Of a stretch of DNA of 64,000 nucleotides, positions 12,501-24,500 are shown one piece after another. The DNA is from Pelecanus crispus (lineage: Eukaryota > Chordata > Aves > Pelecaniformes > Pelecanidae): positions 8,645,897 to 8,709,896 of the forward strand of contig NC_134652.1 in assembly GCF_030463565.1 (NCBI RefSeq), read 5' to 3'. Position numbers and translations under genes: made by a program. How positions within the stretch are numbered: the stretch's first letter is position 1; every line of letters starts with the position of its first letter. Below the pieces are notes generated by a model. That model was not told the origin of the DNA and did not search any database. It saw nothing but the letters and a program-made list of their open reading frames with translations.

Positions 12501-15500
12501 CTTTGATCTAAATCTTGTTTTATTACAACTTGGTTTGCACAGTGGAACGTGCTGAAAAGAAAATAGACAACTCCTCCCCTCACCCAGCTCTTCTGAAAAT
12601 TCAGAATGTAGGAATATGATTTCTGGAGGTATTTGAAGTCTTTCTTCCCGCCACATCCCCCCCCCCCCCCCCCAAAAAAAAAACCCCAACTTTTAATAGG
12701 AGAGCAAGATGTCTTATCTCAACTTGCAGAATGGTACTGCAGCATAGAACAGATTTGCAGCATATCACATATCCTTCTGTGAAATCTGTGTGCCTGTCCA
12801 ACTTGAAAAGAGGCTTTGAACGTATGAGCTGAACTTCATACATTACTGCAGGCTTCATTTTTTACTGTTCAGAGATACTCGAGTAAGAAATAATGACCGC
12901 TTTCTAGGTTGTTCATTGTAATTATGATATGTTGTGTTCCTAGTAGTGAAATGAAGCACATTCAGTAAAGCAGCTCTTCCCACCTGGGACTCTTGTTCAT
13001 TCAACACACCTGCTTTCTGTGAGGAAGCCAACAGGAACAGAGAACTCTCGGAGATTTGATGGCAGTGTTGGGTTGCGTAAATACGTGTCAATGTGCAAAA
13101 GGTTTTTAGCAGATACCCGCCAAAAGAAACTGTGGCCAGTAAAAGCCTCTTACCAGTTCTAGATGGTGAGGAAGGCAGAGAAGTCAGTGCTACACTGTAT
13201 TGTAAACAGAAAAGTCTCCTTTCTCCAGTATTAGCGAGCTGAAGATGCAAGAAACATGTTAGTTTTCAAATAATTTAGCTTTTTGTGAAGTCATTTCTGA
13301 AGGGTTGCGTTTAGTCCAGTTGTTACAAACGTTGCAATTCAAGGCTGTATTGGGAAGACCTTGTCCTTAACTACTTTCTCATTATTAAGGAAAACTTGAA
13401 GCTTATCTTTACATTATGCTTCAGCAATGATTATGTGTATTTCCACGGACCTCAGCATATTGTGCTTCACTCCCTCTTACCCACTGACCTTCTTGTCTTT
13501 TTTACTGTGCTTGTTGCTGTATTCCCGTTCTGCTGTCCTACACCAGAGCCTCAGATATACCAGGAAATCTGTCCTCTTATTTTTGCTATTCGGAAGACTG
13601 TGGCAGTTCATCTCCTAGTGCTCAGAAGAAAAGGAAGATGAAACTGAATTAGACCAAGAGTCCGTGTAGCCCGGTATCCCATCTCTGGCAACAACAGAGA
13701 GGGAGAAGTGTAACAGCATGTGTAACAGCTCCACGGAGTACTCCTCTAGTCTCCAAACCACTTGCAGCCTGGGGACTTCCTCAGCTGCATGTGGTTTCCA
13801 TGTGTGCTGCCCTCCACAGCTCTCTCGCTTGAATTTATCCGCTCTCCTCCCCCAAAAGCCCACGCTGATTGTTGGCTTCCATCATACGTGAGTAGTTCCA
13901 CACCAGGACTGTTGACTGCATGAAAAATGGGCTCCCCAGCTTTGCCCTGAACCCAGGTCCTGCTAGCTTTGGAGTTTCTTCAACAAAGCTTTGTTTAGGT
14001 TGGGGAGTGGGGCGAATGAGGAGGCTTTACTTGAGCTGCATTTTTGTTTAGAAAATTCTTTTCTGCAAAGGCAATTCCAAAGAAAACTTTTGTTGCCAAA
14101 ATTGAGGTGAAATGAGATGTTCTGAGATTGTTTCTTGCCTTCTGCTCTTCTTTCTTCCTTGCTTCTCTCTCTCACAAGACTTCTTTCCTATAACTGCATA
14201 TCTCTAGCCGCTTCTGTGTGTTTCTTCTGAAGGTTGATATGATGTTTTTCAGAATACTTGCATAACAACTGAAAATCCTTCAACCCTGAGCATATGGGGA
14301 TTACATCCCCAGTCGGGCAAATTAGTGAAGCATGTGCTCAGGGTTGGAGGATTTTCAGTTGTTATGCAAGTATTCTCCATCCAAGAACCTCCATCCTGCA
14401 AATTGGTGTGCTTGTGTAAGCAGTCCTGCTTAATTGTTTAAGTGCTTGGACTCAAGTGGTTAAGTGTGAGGCCCTAAGTGCATTTCTGCTACAAAAAAAA
14501 GAATCTGCTGATACAGGGTTCATGGTTATGTTTGCTTACAGTGCCAATACTGGAAGAAACTATTCCTCGTGTTATTGCAGGGCTGGGTGATCCTGAAAGC
14601 TCGTTAGCGTGTCTCTAACTTGGTATCTTAGTTTATGCTTTGCAGGATCAAACCGGATATTGGAGAAGTATAGCACAGGCTATTTCTGCCTGTGGGTCTG
14701 GAAAGTTGTGAGTGACTTCTGTGCCAGTTTCTGCCACTGTCTGTCAGTATGAGTGTAAGCAAATGGCTTCCTCTGTATCAATTGTGGTCACATAAATGCA
14801 TCGATAAGAGGAAGAGAAGAGAGAATTAATTTTTTTAGAAAAAGATTTGCAGATTATTTGTGGAAAGTACCACACAGGAGTTAGATAGTAGTCTGTATGT
14901 ATGTGCTTTTGACACACTCAGTGGAATTTTTTTCTAAGTCACCAGTACACTTGTATGGCTCTGAAACATGAGCTGTGTCATGGAGAAATGATCCTAGTTT
15001 ATATTAGAAACATGGAACTTGGTGCGTAACAGGCAGCTAACTGTAAGATGTAATTTTAATTTTTGAAAATTTATGCTCTTTGTTCCGTATTTTTTCTTAG
15101 GATTAGAAAGTAAATTGACTTTTATGTATGTTACTTTGTTCAAAGCACTGCTGTTTAAAAGGATGCTAATAGCCATGAAAATTCAGGAGCGAAATATAAG
15201 ATCTTTGATCCGCAGTGTCTCTTCCTCATTGCCTTTCTAAACTGTCAATTTGGAGACCTCTGGTGGGGTCTCTGACAAAATTGGTGCAGGCATATTTTTT
15301 TATTAGTATTTTTAAATACTTTCAAAAATGGGAGCCAAATGACATTGGCAGATTTCTTCTCTTAGGTCATCCTTTTAATGCAAGTAGCTGACTAAACATG
15401 CATACCAGTCCCCCCAAAATAGATAACTAACGTTCAGTTGCACGCAAGCGTAGATAACTTAATATGCGGTTCTGACGTATTCAGAGTCAGATCATGAATA

Positions 15501-18500
15501 AATATTTGACTACTTGCTAATCAGACAGAAATGACTCTGAACGCTGGTTTTGACAGTGTTTTGTCATGCTGCCAAGTAGGGGAAAAAAAAAAGCAAGACA
15601 GCTTTCCAAAACAGTAGGTGTAATACTGTATCTCTGATATATCATTCATGATGTTTGCTCTGTTAAAGCACACGTATAGGGTGGATTATATGTTTTGTCA
15701 CCAAATGGGAATGGAGAAGGTATTCTGCCTTGATGACATCCTCATTCTTTCTGTAGTAGAATATAGCAAATGTCATAGGATGCTTTTGAGAGCTGTACCA
15801 AACTCATAATTTTAGAACAAGCATTAAATCTGCATAAATTTCACAATCTGTGTAAATGGGAATGAGTGTATCTTGTGTTGCCTAGCAATGGCTTAATTGA
15901 CTATATGGCCACTACGTGAACTTCTTGCATCTTAATATCTGGACTGAACAATCTCCTTCTTGTTTTTGCCCTTTGAAGGCCTTTACTGAAGTCACTAGGA
16001 GCTTATGTGCAAAGTAGTTGGCAAAAAAGAAGCCTGTTAGCGTAGACAAGAAACCCAGGCCTCCCTGGAATCAGTGGCATAGAGTCATTAGGCTGGTGGG
16101 AGCGGGTGTGCGGAGACCTGCGTATCCAGAGGCTTCCAGGTGGTTGTGTGCATCGACTTCCCAGCATCACGTTGTAGTGTTAGGTTTCCGTGATGGCATG
16201 GTGCTATCCTGGTATTGTGCTGACTTCAAGTACAGGCCAAGTTCACGTACTGCTATTCACCTTGCTATATATGCAATATTTGGTTGAACACTGATCTTTG
16301 ACACATACGTGATTTACTTGTAAGTAGTCCACATACCAGTTTTCTGTGCTGGAAATGAAAGTGTTGCCTCGTATCTTGTGTACCTAGAAGGCAAAACTCT
16401 GAAATTGAGTGGGATTGGCAAAGCTCCTGAACTTGCTCCTGCAAAGATGAAAAATCATAAGGAGTTGTTCACAAAATGAATTTTGGAAATGGAACTGTTA
16501 TTTGTTTCTAAAAATACAGATGCAATGTCTTTTTATTGCCAAGAAATTATCATTGACTCCTGTAGCTAGTTCAGGACTGGAGTGGGAATATTGTCTATTA
16601 CCTTTGGTTTTTATTGGGATAACAGTGCTGTAAATATTAGATTAAAAATACAGTAAATAAAATGGTTTAAATTCTTACTTTCCTCTGCAGAGAAGCTGGA
16701 ACTTTTAACAAAATAAAGTTAAAAACAGAAAAATGACTGATAATCCAGGAGTTACCGACTTTTTTTTTTTTTTTTTCATTTGAGGGTACTCTTGAGTGTG
16801 GAGCTATCTGTTAATACTGACAAGAGGAGACTTCGTAAATACTTGAAAGCTGTTTATCCTTAACAAGTGCATGCACTTGAATGTGAAAAGTGAACTGAGG
16901 ATTTTATAGTAATGTTATGCTATTTGCCTTTTAACATTTAGGATTAGTGATATTCTTGTCAATTAACAATTCTACTGTATATGCCTCAAATTGCTTTTTT
17001 GAAAAGTGAGGTGGTTGTGAATTTTGAAGGTTTCCGTGCAGCTTTTAGAGAGCAGCTAACACTTATAAATTTTGATATTTTTAAACTTTCCTGTTTTAAA
17101 GGTAAGGTCAATTTATTTTAAGGGGTGACAATGTCTTTTATTATGAAACTGAATTGCTTTACATGAATATTTTGTTTGCATAACTTTCCAGTTTGAAACA
17201 CTGCAAGTAGTTAAAGACAATCTCAACTTTTCCTAATTCTTAGCTAAATTGGAGACAAACTAGGTTTTTTTGGTAGGACTTGTAACAGCTCTGCTTGCAA
17301 GGGTTTGATTGCAAGACAAAAGGCAAAGTGCTTTCCATTGATCATTTCAGCAACAGCAACAATCTCCCGCTCTCCTTTTCTTCCTGCTCTTTCATTCTGA
17401 AGCACAGTAGCAGCGAAAGGAAAATACTCAGAAAGCTGCAACTGGGAGCAGGAATTGCTCTGCAGAGACCCAAACCTACAGACCCTGATTGTGCAGAGAA
17501 ACATGCGTAGCTATCAGGAGAATAGTCAGCTTGCCGTGGTCCAAATGGAGCTCTCTCTGCAAATAGCACTCAAGGTGAAGTGGAATAGGTCATTTAACTT
17601 CTCCTTGTGCTGCACAGGGAAAGCTGTTATGCCTTACAGCATGTTGCTAGAGGATTTCAAAAGGAGCTTTTCCTACCATTGGGATAGGGAGTGTACCGCA
17701 TCCTCTCCATCAAGATTTCCATCAGTAGGAAAGTGTCTTGTTGACTTCCACAGGCAACAGATCAGATCCTTGAAACGCTAATCTTCCTGGTTTTTAAACT
17801 GAGCATTAAAAGTGCTTGCTCACTTAATGTGCAGTGGGCTGAAAGCTTGCAGCATGCAGAAAAATCCGTGGGTGAAGTATGCCAGTGTGGTTACAGTGTC
17901 TCTCTTGTAAAATACGGAGAGGCAGCAGCTCACGCTGATCCCCCTTTTGCAGCACAGCTGTGCTCTGCAGGAACAATCAGAAATTCTTTCTGCGTCTTTT
18001 ACTGCCTTCTGTTCTTAGACTGCACTTCTGTCAGTAAGGTAAGGCAAATTTTTGCTGAGGAAACTGAGAGGGAGGGCAGCAAGCAGCAAGATAGATGTAG
18101 AGATTCCCCTTCCCCACCTCTCCCGTGCAAGATTCTCTAACCAGCTTCTTTGTTAACAGGGCCAGATGAAACAGTGAGTCCTCATCTGGTGCCGCTTGCT
18201 CGCCATGTCTTGCTCCTTCTGCAGCTCTTCCTTGTTCCAGAGACCTTTACAGCAGCCAGCAACCGACCTGTCCCCCATACTCGGCTGCTGTCCTTTGCCT
18301 CATCACCCCAGTGCTACAAGAAGAGAGATTGCTTGTTGAATGCAGCTCCTTTTGCTCCTACAGATAGCCATCAGCAGCGGCTTCCAAAGCCTGCGTGGAG
18401 GCTGCCCCTGAGGTGACACCGATGGCATCTTCTCCTTGCCCAAGAGCAGATCCTTCTTTGGGCCTCATCCAAGGTCCTCCGGAGCTCGTAGAAGGGCTCT

Positions 18501-21500
18501 GTTGAATTTGGCTGCCTTTGAATCAGGCTCTCCCCCTTCTTTTTACTTAACAGCAGGCTCCCTTCCCAGTTAACTCAAAGGGGGTCCTCGTGGAAAAACT
18601 GAAAATCGAGCAAAATAATTTCAGGGTTTTTTTCCCAGTTCTGTGCCAATGACCGGTATCCTTGTAATTACAGTTACACTGTCAGGAGCTCAGCCACACA
18701 GATCTCTTCCAGAAGTTAACTCACAGTCTTATGTTGATTTATTACTGTGAACATACACAGCCGCATGTGAGGAAGGATGTCTGGTACGCCGTGTGTGTAA
18801 GACACGTTGTGTGCCAGTTGTACTTCCCCCTGTGTCATGTGTTTTTCACAGTGTGGTTAATCACTGACTGCATCTCTTGTGAAGTTTCCTCATTTCTTTG
18901 AGTTCTCTCATTTGCTTATAGAAGGGGTTTTCTTAGAGATTTAACATCTGTTTTATTCTTTCTCTTTGAAGACACCTTTCCATCATAAGGTCGGTGATTG
19001 CAGCCCCGTGTAGTATTAGCATTAACCCCAAAATTAATAAAACTGGGGTGATGGGAAAGACTCAAAGTACAAAACTGTGTGTCTTCCCCTCTTCAAGGCT
19101 GAAGCTTTGCTCGTGATGTTATAAAACTGAACAGTATGTCTGTGTTTATTGGCTTTGAGGTTTTCCTTGCACATGGTAGGTATAGAAATGTAGGCCTCTC
19201 TTCCAAGTCTATTTGTGTTAAAGAAACTAGACTTAAAGCACATTCTTGACATACAAAGTATTGCTTTTACTGTTCTGTGGAACATGGATAACTGTTTATA
19301 TCAGTTTTGGATAATGTGGCTCTTCTAAAATATTTTCAGAGTAGCTCTGAATTGGAACCTAAAATCAAGCACAACTTGCCAGTTTGGCTAGGAAATACTC
19401 TGGGTAATGAATTTTTTATGTATAGTGTCCATTGATCTTACATGACTGACAGCAAAAAGAAATGATGCTTTGACAGGCTTCTGTACATTATTGTGCCGGC
19501 AATTGATCTGTGTTGATTTTGCATGTTGTGACTGACTGCTAATTAAATAACTGGGATCAGTGTTTCATTTCAATTTTCTCTTTTCCTACAGTGTGACAAA
19601 ATCAAGCAAGAACGAGATGAGGCTGTCAGAAAACTGGAGGAGTTTCAGAAAAGTAAGTTGATAATGTTAGTGGGAATTTTTTGGTATAGAGAGTTATGAA
19701 CATCACTGTGCATACTCTACAGCAGTGTTAATGCTGGGATTTGGGTCCACTTGCTGTTTCTTCTCCAAAGCCTTGTTTTATGGAGTTAATCCAGTGAGAA
19801 TTTGACCATTATCAGACTAACTGCTGTCACAGCATTTATACGCTCCAACACAGGTAGCCATTCTTAAGGTGCAAAGTGGTGAAAATACAGTGATAACAAA
19901 CGTGGCTCTATCTCACCTGGATTCTGCAAGTGACTTTTAGAATGATACATGCTTGGATTGAATGGGATTTGACCCTATTGCTAAGATTTGCTAATAATAA
20001 TAATAATAATAATAATAATGGTAATTTTTTCATGAAGAATGAGCCAAATTACTGTAAGCATAGACACACCAATAAAGGTTTTTAGGATGAACTGCTGTCT
20101 CTTGATAATTTTTGGAGCAAGTTCTGTCTTGTCTGGTCTATGAGAATGTCAATATTCAGTTTTACACTTTTATGGTAATGGTTCTATTGAAACTATACGG
20201 TGCCTGGAAGCAACAAAGCACATCTAATGGGAGTGGAAGTATCCTAGTGGAATAGCTCCTTAGAAGAGACAATTACAATAGGATTGTGGTCTGTTATGTC
20301 TGGTTTGTGCCACTATGGTGAACTGCACAACAAAGCATCAGAAATGTGGATGAAGTTAATGCAGGAGAAGGAAATCACATGGCCTGTACTTTTGTGTGAC
20401 TGTGTTAATAGAGGAATTTGCTCACTTCTATTTTATAATTGTTCATGTGATACAATTATGGAAAATAATCTGAAATCAACAGGAATCATCTACTGCCTTA
20501 AATGATCTTCGATAACTGTTCTGTGAGGCAAGAATGTTCTCTAAGAAGTCTAATTCCTCTGGAAAAAATTGCAGCCAGTTTTGTTTTTGTTATGATACAA
20601 GGAATACCAAGAGTGTGGCAGAAAATGTCAAGTAGTTAAGACTTAAAATTTGAAGTAATATTTGATGTTGTAAAATTTTATAGGTTTCTTTTATCTTCCT
20701 TTCACATTTTTAAAGGACATACCTTGTAAACATAGTGATAAAATGCCAGGAATATTAGGATTTTAAGGCAATAATAGAGCCCATTATTTAAACGACAATA
20801 TAAAAGGCAATTATATTGATGAAGAGCTACATCGGCTTTGTGTCTGTGAATAAACTTGGCCTGTACTCAGCTTCTATTTGTTCTCCTGGCATAAACACAT
20901 ATTGTGTGTGATTCCAGTTTAATGGGGCCCCGTTTGTATGCCAAGCAGCTGCATTTTAGGCCCTATTGCGTGATTTCATAGCTCTCTGAAAATTGGTTCT
21001 ATTGAGCACAAGAGATAGAAGGTGGTGGTGGGGGGGAAAGCTTCAACACACAATCATTTCTTTTCAATTGGAGCCAGCAAGGTTGATGACAACATGACCA
21101 TTGTGTTATAATGATAAGACCACTAAGGATCTGTACCTCTCATCAAGGCTTTCACACAACAGCAGATACAATTTAATTCACTGCTCTGTCAGCAGTGCTG
21201 ATACCATTATGCCGTCTGTCTCCACAGTTATAATCACTGTCCTCCGAGAAATGCAGTTGAAATGATCTTGAGCAGTCAAAGAAACTCTCAATTAAGGCTG
21301 CCACTTCCAATGTGTCAGATTGTGTCTTATGCACTTGGTACAATTTTCACTTCCAATCCTGTTTATTTACAATGTCTACCAGTAATTATGCTTAACATGT
21401 CATTTAGTGAGGGTGCCCCTGCCAAGGAGATTGTTGGGTGCTGCAGTACCATTGAGTGGGAGTTTCTCGCAGTCAATGCCATCAGCGGCTTTTAGTCCCT

Positions 21501-24500
21501 GATGGGATGCAGTAGTAATGTTGATAATGCAAGTATCGTGCTCATCAAGTCATAATTAGATGCCACTCAAATGTGCCACTTGTAATAACAGTGTTGATTC
21601 ATGTTTTCTCGGTGACTGCAACTACTAATTAGTTAAGTGGTTTTTGGTTGGCCTGCATTTGCTGCGGATTATTATTACCCCTGAAAAAAACTGTCAAGGT
21701 TAGAGATGTTTCAGTCCACTTAGTGCTGCTTTATGAATTTTAATATTGACATAATAAGAACTTTGGACAGACTTAGGAAATAATATATTTTTGTATTTAA
21801 TTTGGAAAGATTTTTTTTCCCCTGAGTTAATCATAATTGCAGGTTAATTAAGTTTAAATGAACCAAGAGTAATCCCTAGTTCTGCCATGTGAGCCCAATC
21901 CTTGTTTCCTAACTTTAGCCTTGCTCGAGGCCATTAGGTTCCTGTCTGTAAAATGGGAGCAGCTCTGTCTCCACTGCTGTGTCATCCCACCCAAAGCATT
22001 TCATTTCTCCCAATTCCCAGAGCTAGGTAGAATAAAAACAGAAGAGATATGGACATGTACTACCTGGAGCTTTTCCTCTCTCAAATTAAATGTAGCAGCT
22101 GGTGTGGCATGCTTGGAGCAGATAATTTCTTCAAAGCCAGAAAAAATGGAAATAAAAAGACAAGCAGGGAAGCAGGTGTGGTTGCTCTGCTATTAGAGGA
22201 CTTTGTGCAGATATAGTTTTTGGACCAAGATTTCCCAGTACTCTGCCCTACTCTTTTTTTTTGGCTGCTCATACTTTGTAGAACTTGTTTCTTGCATGCA
22301 GCTACTGATTTGACAGCAAACTCCAATGTATTGCTGGTTTCCTGTGTTATTTATGAAAACGTTAGTTAATATTGACTATGTATCAGTAAATCTGCGTAAA
22401 TGACACTTGTTAACAGCCCGCTTTTTTCTATCCTAAAGTCCTGTTTTGTAGTCATTAAGATGACCTCTGGGTATCAAAGAGAACTTAACTATCTGTCCTC
22501 AGTTTTTAGACAAAAGTCTTGGAAGAGGGCAGGTGGGACTTTCTACCCAGTAGTTTTTAAAGTTTATCTTCATGAAAATGAAAGGAGATACTAGAAAAAG
22601 CCCTCCATATTTACACTATATTCTTCCAGCCTTCTTCCTGCTCCAAAGTATTGTGCAGCTGCAAACAGTCATTTCTGCACATTGAATTCCTGACACTGGC
22701 CTGAAGAGGAATCTGCGCCATGACATGACTTGCAGAATTAGGGTCCAGGCTGCTGCTTAGGATGACTAAGGGTGCCAGGAGCCAAGGAGGAGCAAGGAGG
22801 AGTTGTGTCAATGAGCAGGGTGCTAGCCTGAGAAATGGCAAACTATTGCTGGGTTTTCTGCTTTGCTCCAGATCCCCTGTGCAACCTGAAGCTTGTCACT
22901 TAGAAGATGACTTTCAACACTAGTTAAGTACCTACGTACTGCTGGAAGTTGAGAGGAATTGCAAGCCGAAATGCATCTGTGCTTTTAAATGTCCTCTAAC
23001 TCACGTTGGTATCCTATGTTAGAAAATAAGATTTGTAACAAAATAATATTTGTTCCATAACTTTTTGGTCACTCTAGGAATATTGCGTATCTTCGATACA
23101 GTGATGTGTACCCACTGTGGTAATAGGGATCCTGTAAGTGCAAAGGACAGATGTGTCTCTTGCTCTTCCAGCTGTGACATCAATTACAGTAGCACAGACA
23201 TGTATTTCAGATGCAGTTAGGCAGCTCGCTCTTGGCCCTGGTCTCACAGAAGATTGTGCGTGTCCATGTGTGGTGTGTGCTGGTGTCTGAATCTGTGTCG
23301 GACTGTGAAGGTGGGGTGTGAGACCACAGTGCTTGTTTTAGGGCATGCTCAAGCACAGAGAGACTTCAAATAAGAAATGGTTCAGATGTTACAGCCATGT
23401 AGTAATACAGAACTTGGGTTGTTCAGCCGGGTTAGCTCAGTTGGTTAGAGCATGGTGCTAATAACACCAAGTTCACGGGTTCAATCCCTGCTTACTGCAG
23501 GGGGGTTGGGCTCGATGATCTCTCAAGGTCCCTTCCAACCTAAAGCATTCTATGATTCTATCTGAGGTTGTCAAAAACCGGGTAGTGCAGGCAGTGTTGA
23601 GTTTCCATCAGGATTGCATCCATCAGGGTGTATCCCAGCTGCTGCAGCTAGCGCTGAAGCTGATGGGGCAGAACTGGAAGAAGGAACTGTGCTGTGCTAA
23701 TGATTTGACTTCAGTGGAATATGTGCTGTAGGAGGCACTATAAATATGGAGGCTTTGGTCACTGAACTCCTTTCTCCATTTCCTAGTAAACTTGCCCCAG
23801 GCCTGTGCCATGTGTCCATCCTGCAGCTCTTCTTGTACAGTGTGTTTAGCAAGTGTGATGATACTTAAAATACCATATAAACCTGAAGACCGGAAGGTGA
23901 AAATAATCTTTGTAAGACACCTGAGTTAATCTTGCTGTTTAAAAGCATCGAGGTTCCAATCTTCTGAAAATGGCGTCCATACCAAGAGGATTATGATGGC
24001 AATCTGAAGGGACAATCCTCGTGGTCTGACTCTGATTCCTCAAGTGTCAATGAAATAAAGATGGTGAATGACGATGGTCAGGGAGGCTCCTGCTGGCCTT
24101 CTACTTCCATAAGCTTATGCTCAGTTCTCCAGTTCCCCCTCTAATGCTGCAGAGATAGCTTGAGAGAGTTGCCTAAAGCAATGAACCAGATATTCAATGT
24201 TCTGAACAGTTCCCATCCATGGAGATTATCTAAGTACTTACTTCCCTGTATTTGAAGTGCTTGCGTAGAAAGGTAACAAAAAAAGATGTAATATTTCTGA
24301 TCATGGGATGCATGTGTCAAATGCATGTGTCATGCAGGAAAATACTGGCTAATTTTTAAACTTTTCCCCTAGTTTCTCACATGGTTATTGAGGAAGTAAA
24401 CTGTATTCAGAACCATCTTGAAATTGAGAAGACGTGCCGTGAAAGTGCTGAGGCTTTGGCTTCTAAGGTGAGAAGAATTATGGTGATTCTGTTTCATCTG

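Larger units (their letters stand above)
12170..19591 (+). other. SHTN1: SHTN1 intron 2 (7.4 kb)
   Basis: Contains a 17-C run followed by 10 A (12657-12683), a probable ancient amniote repeat (13648-13760) and a striking inverted repeat (14252-14375). A poly-T run lies at 16760-16776. Between about 17280 and 18700 the sequence is somewhat GC-richer with several short open frames, none recognisable. No further exon is needed, because the phase-0 junction E37/C38 joins exons 2 and 3 exactly. Confidence 0.85.
19653..24372 (+). other. SHTN1: SHTN1 intron 3 (4.7 kb)
   Basis: Contains an (AAT)n microsatellite (19992-20019), a repeat-poor AT-rich block that looks like conserved non-coding sequence (20700-21880), and a tRNA-Ile/CR1-tailed SINE (23425-23560). 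No additional exon was recognised. Confidence 0.85.

Noticed and set aside
23425..23498. A genuine tRNA-Ile gene
   Set aside because: The 5' and 3' acceptor strands do not pair, and the sequence runs directly into a CR1 tail. It is the head of a SINE.
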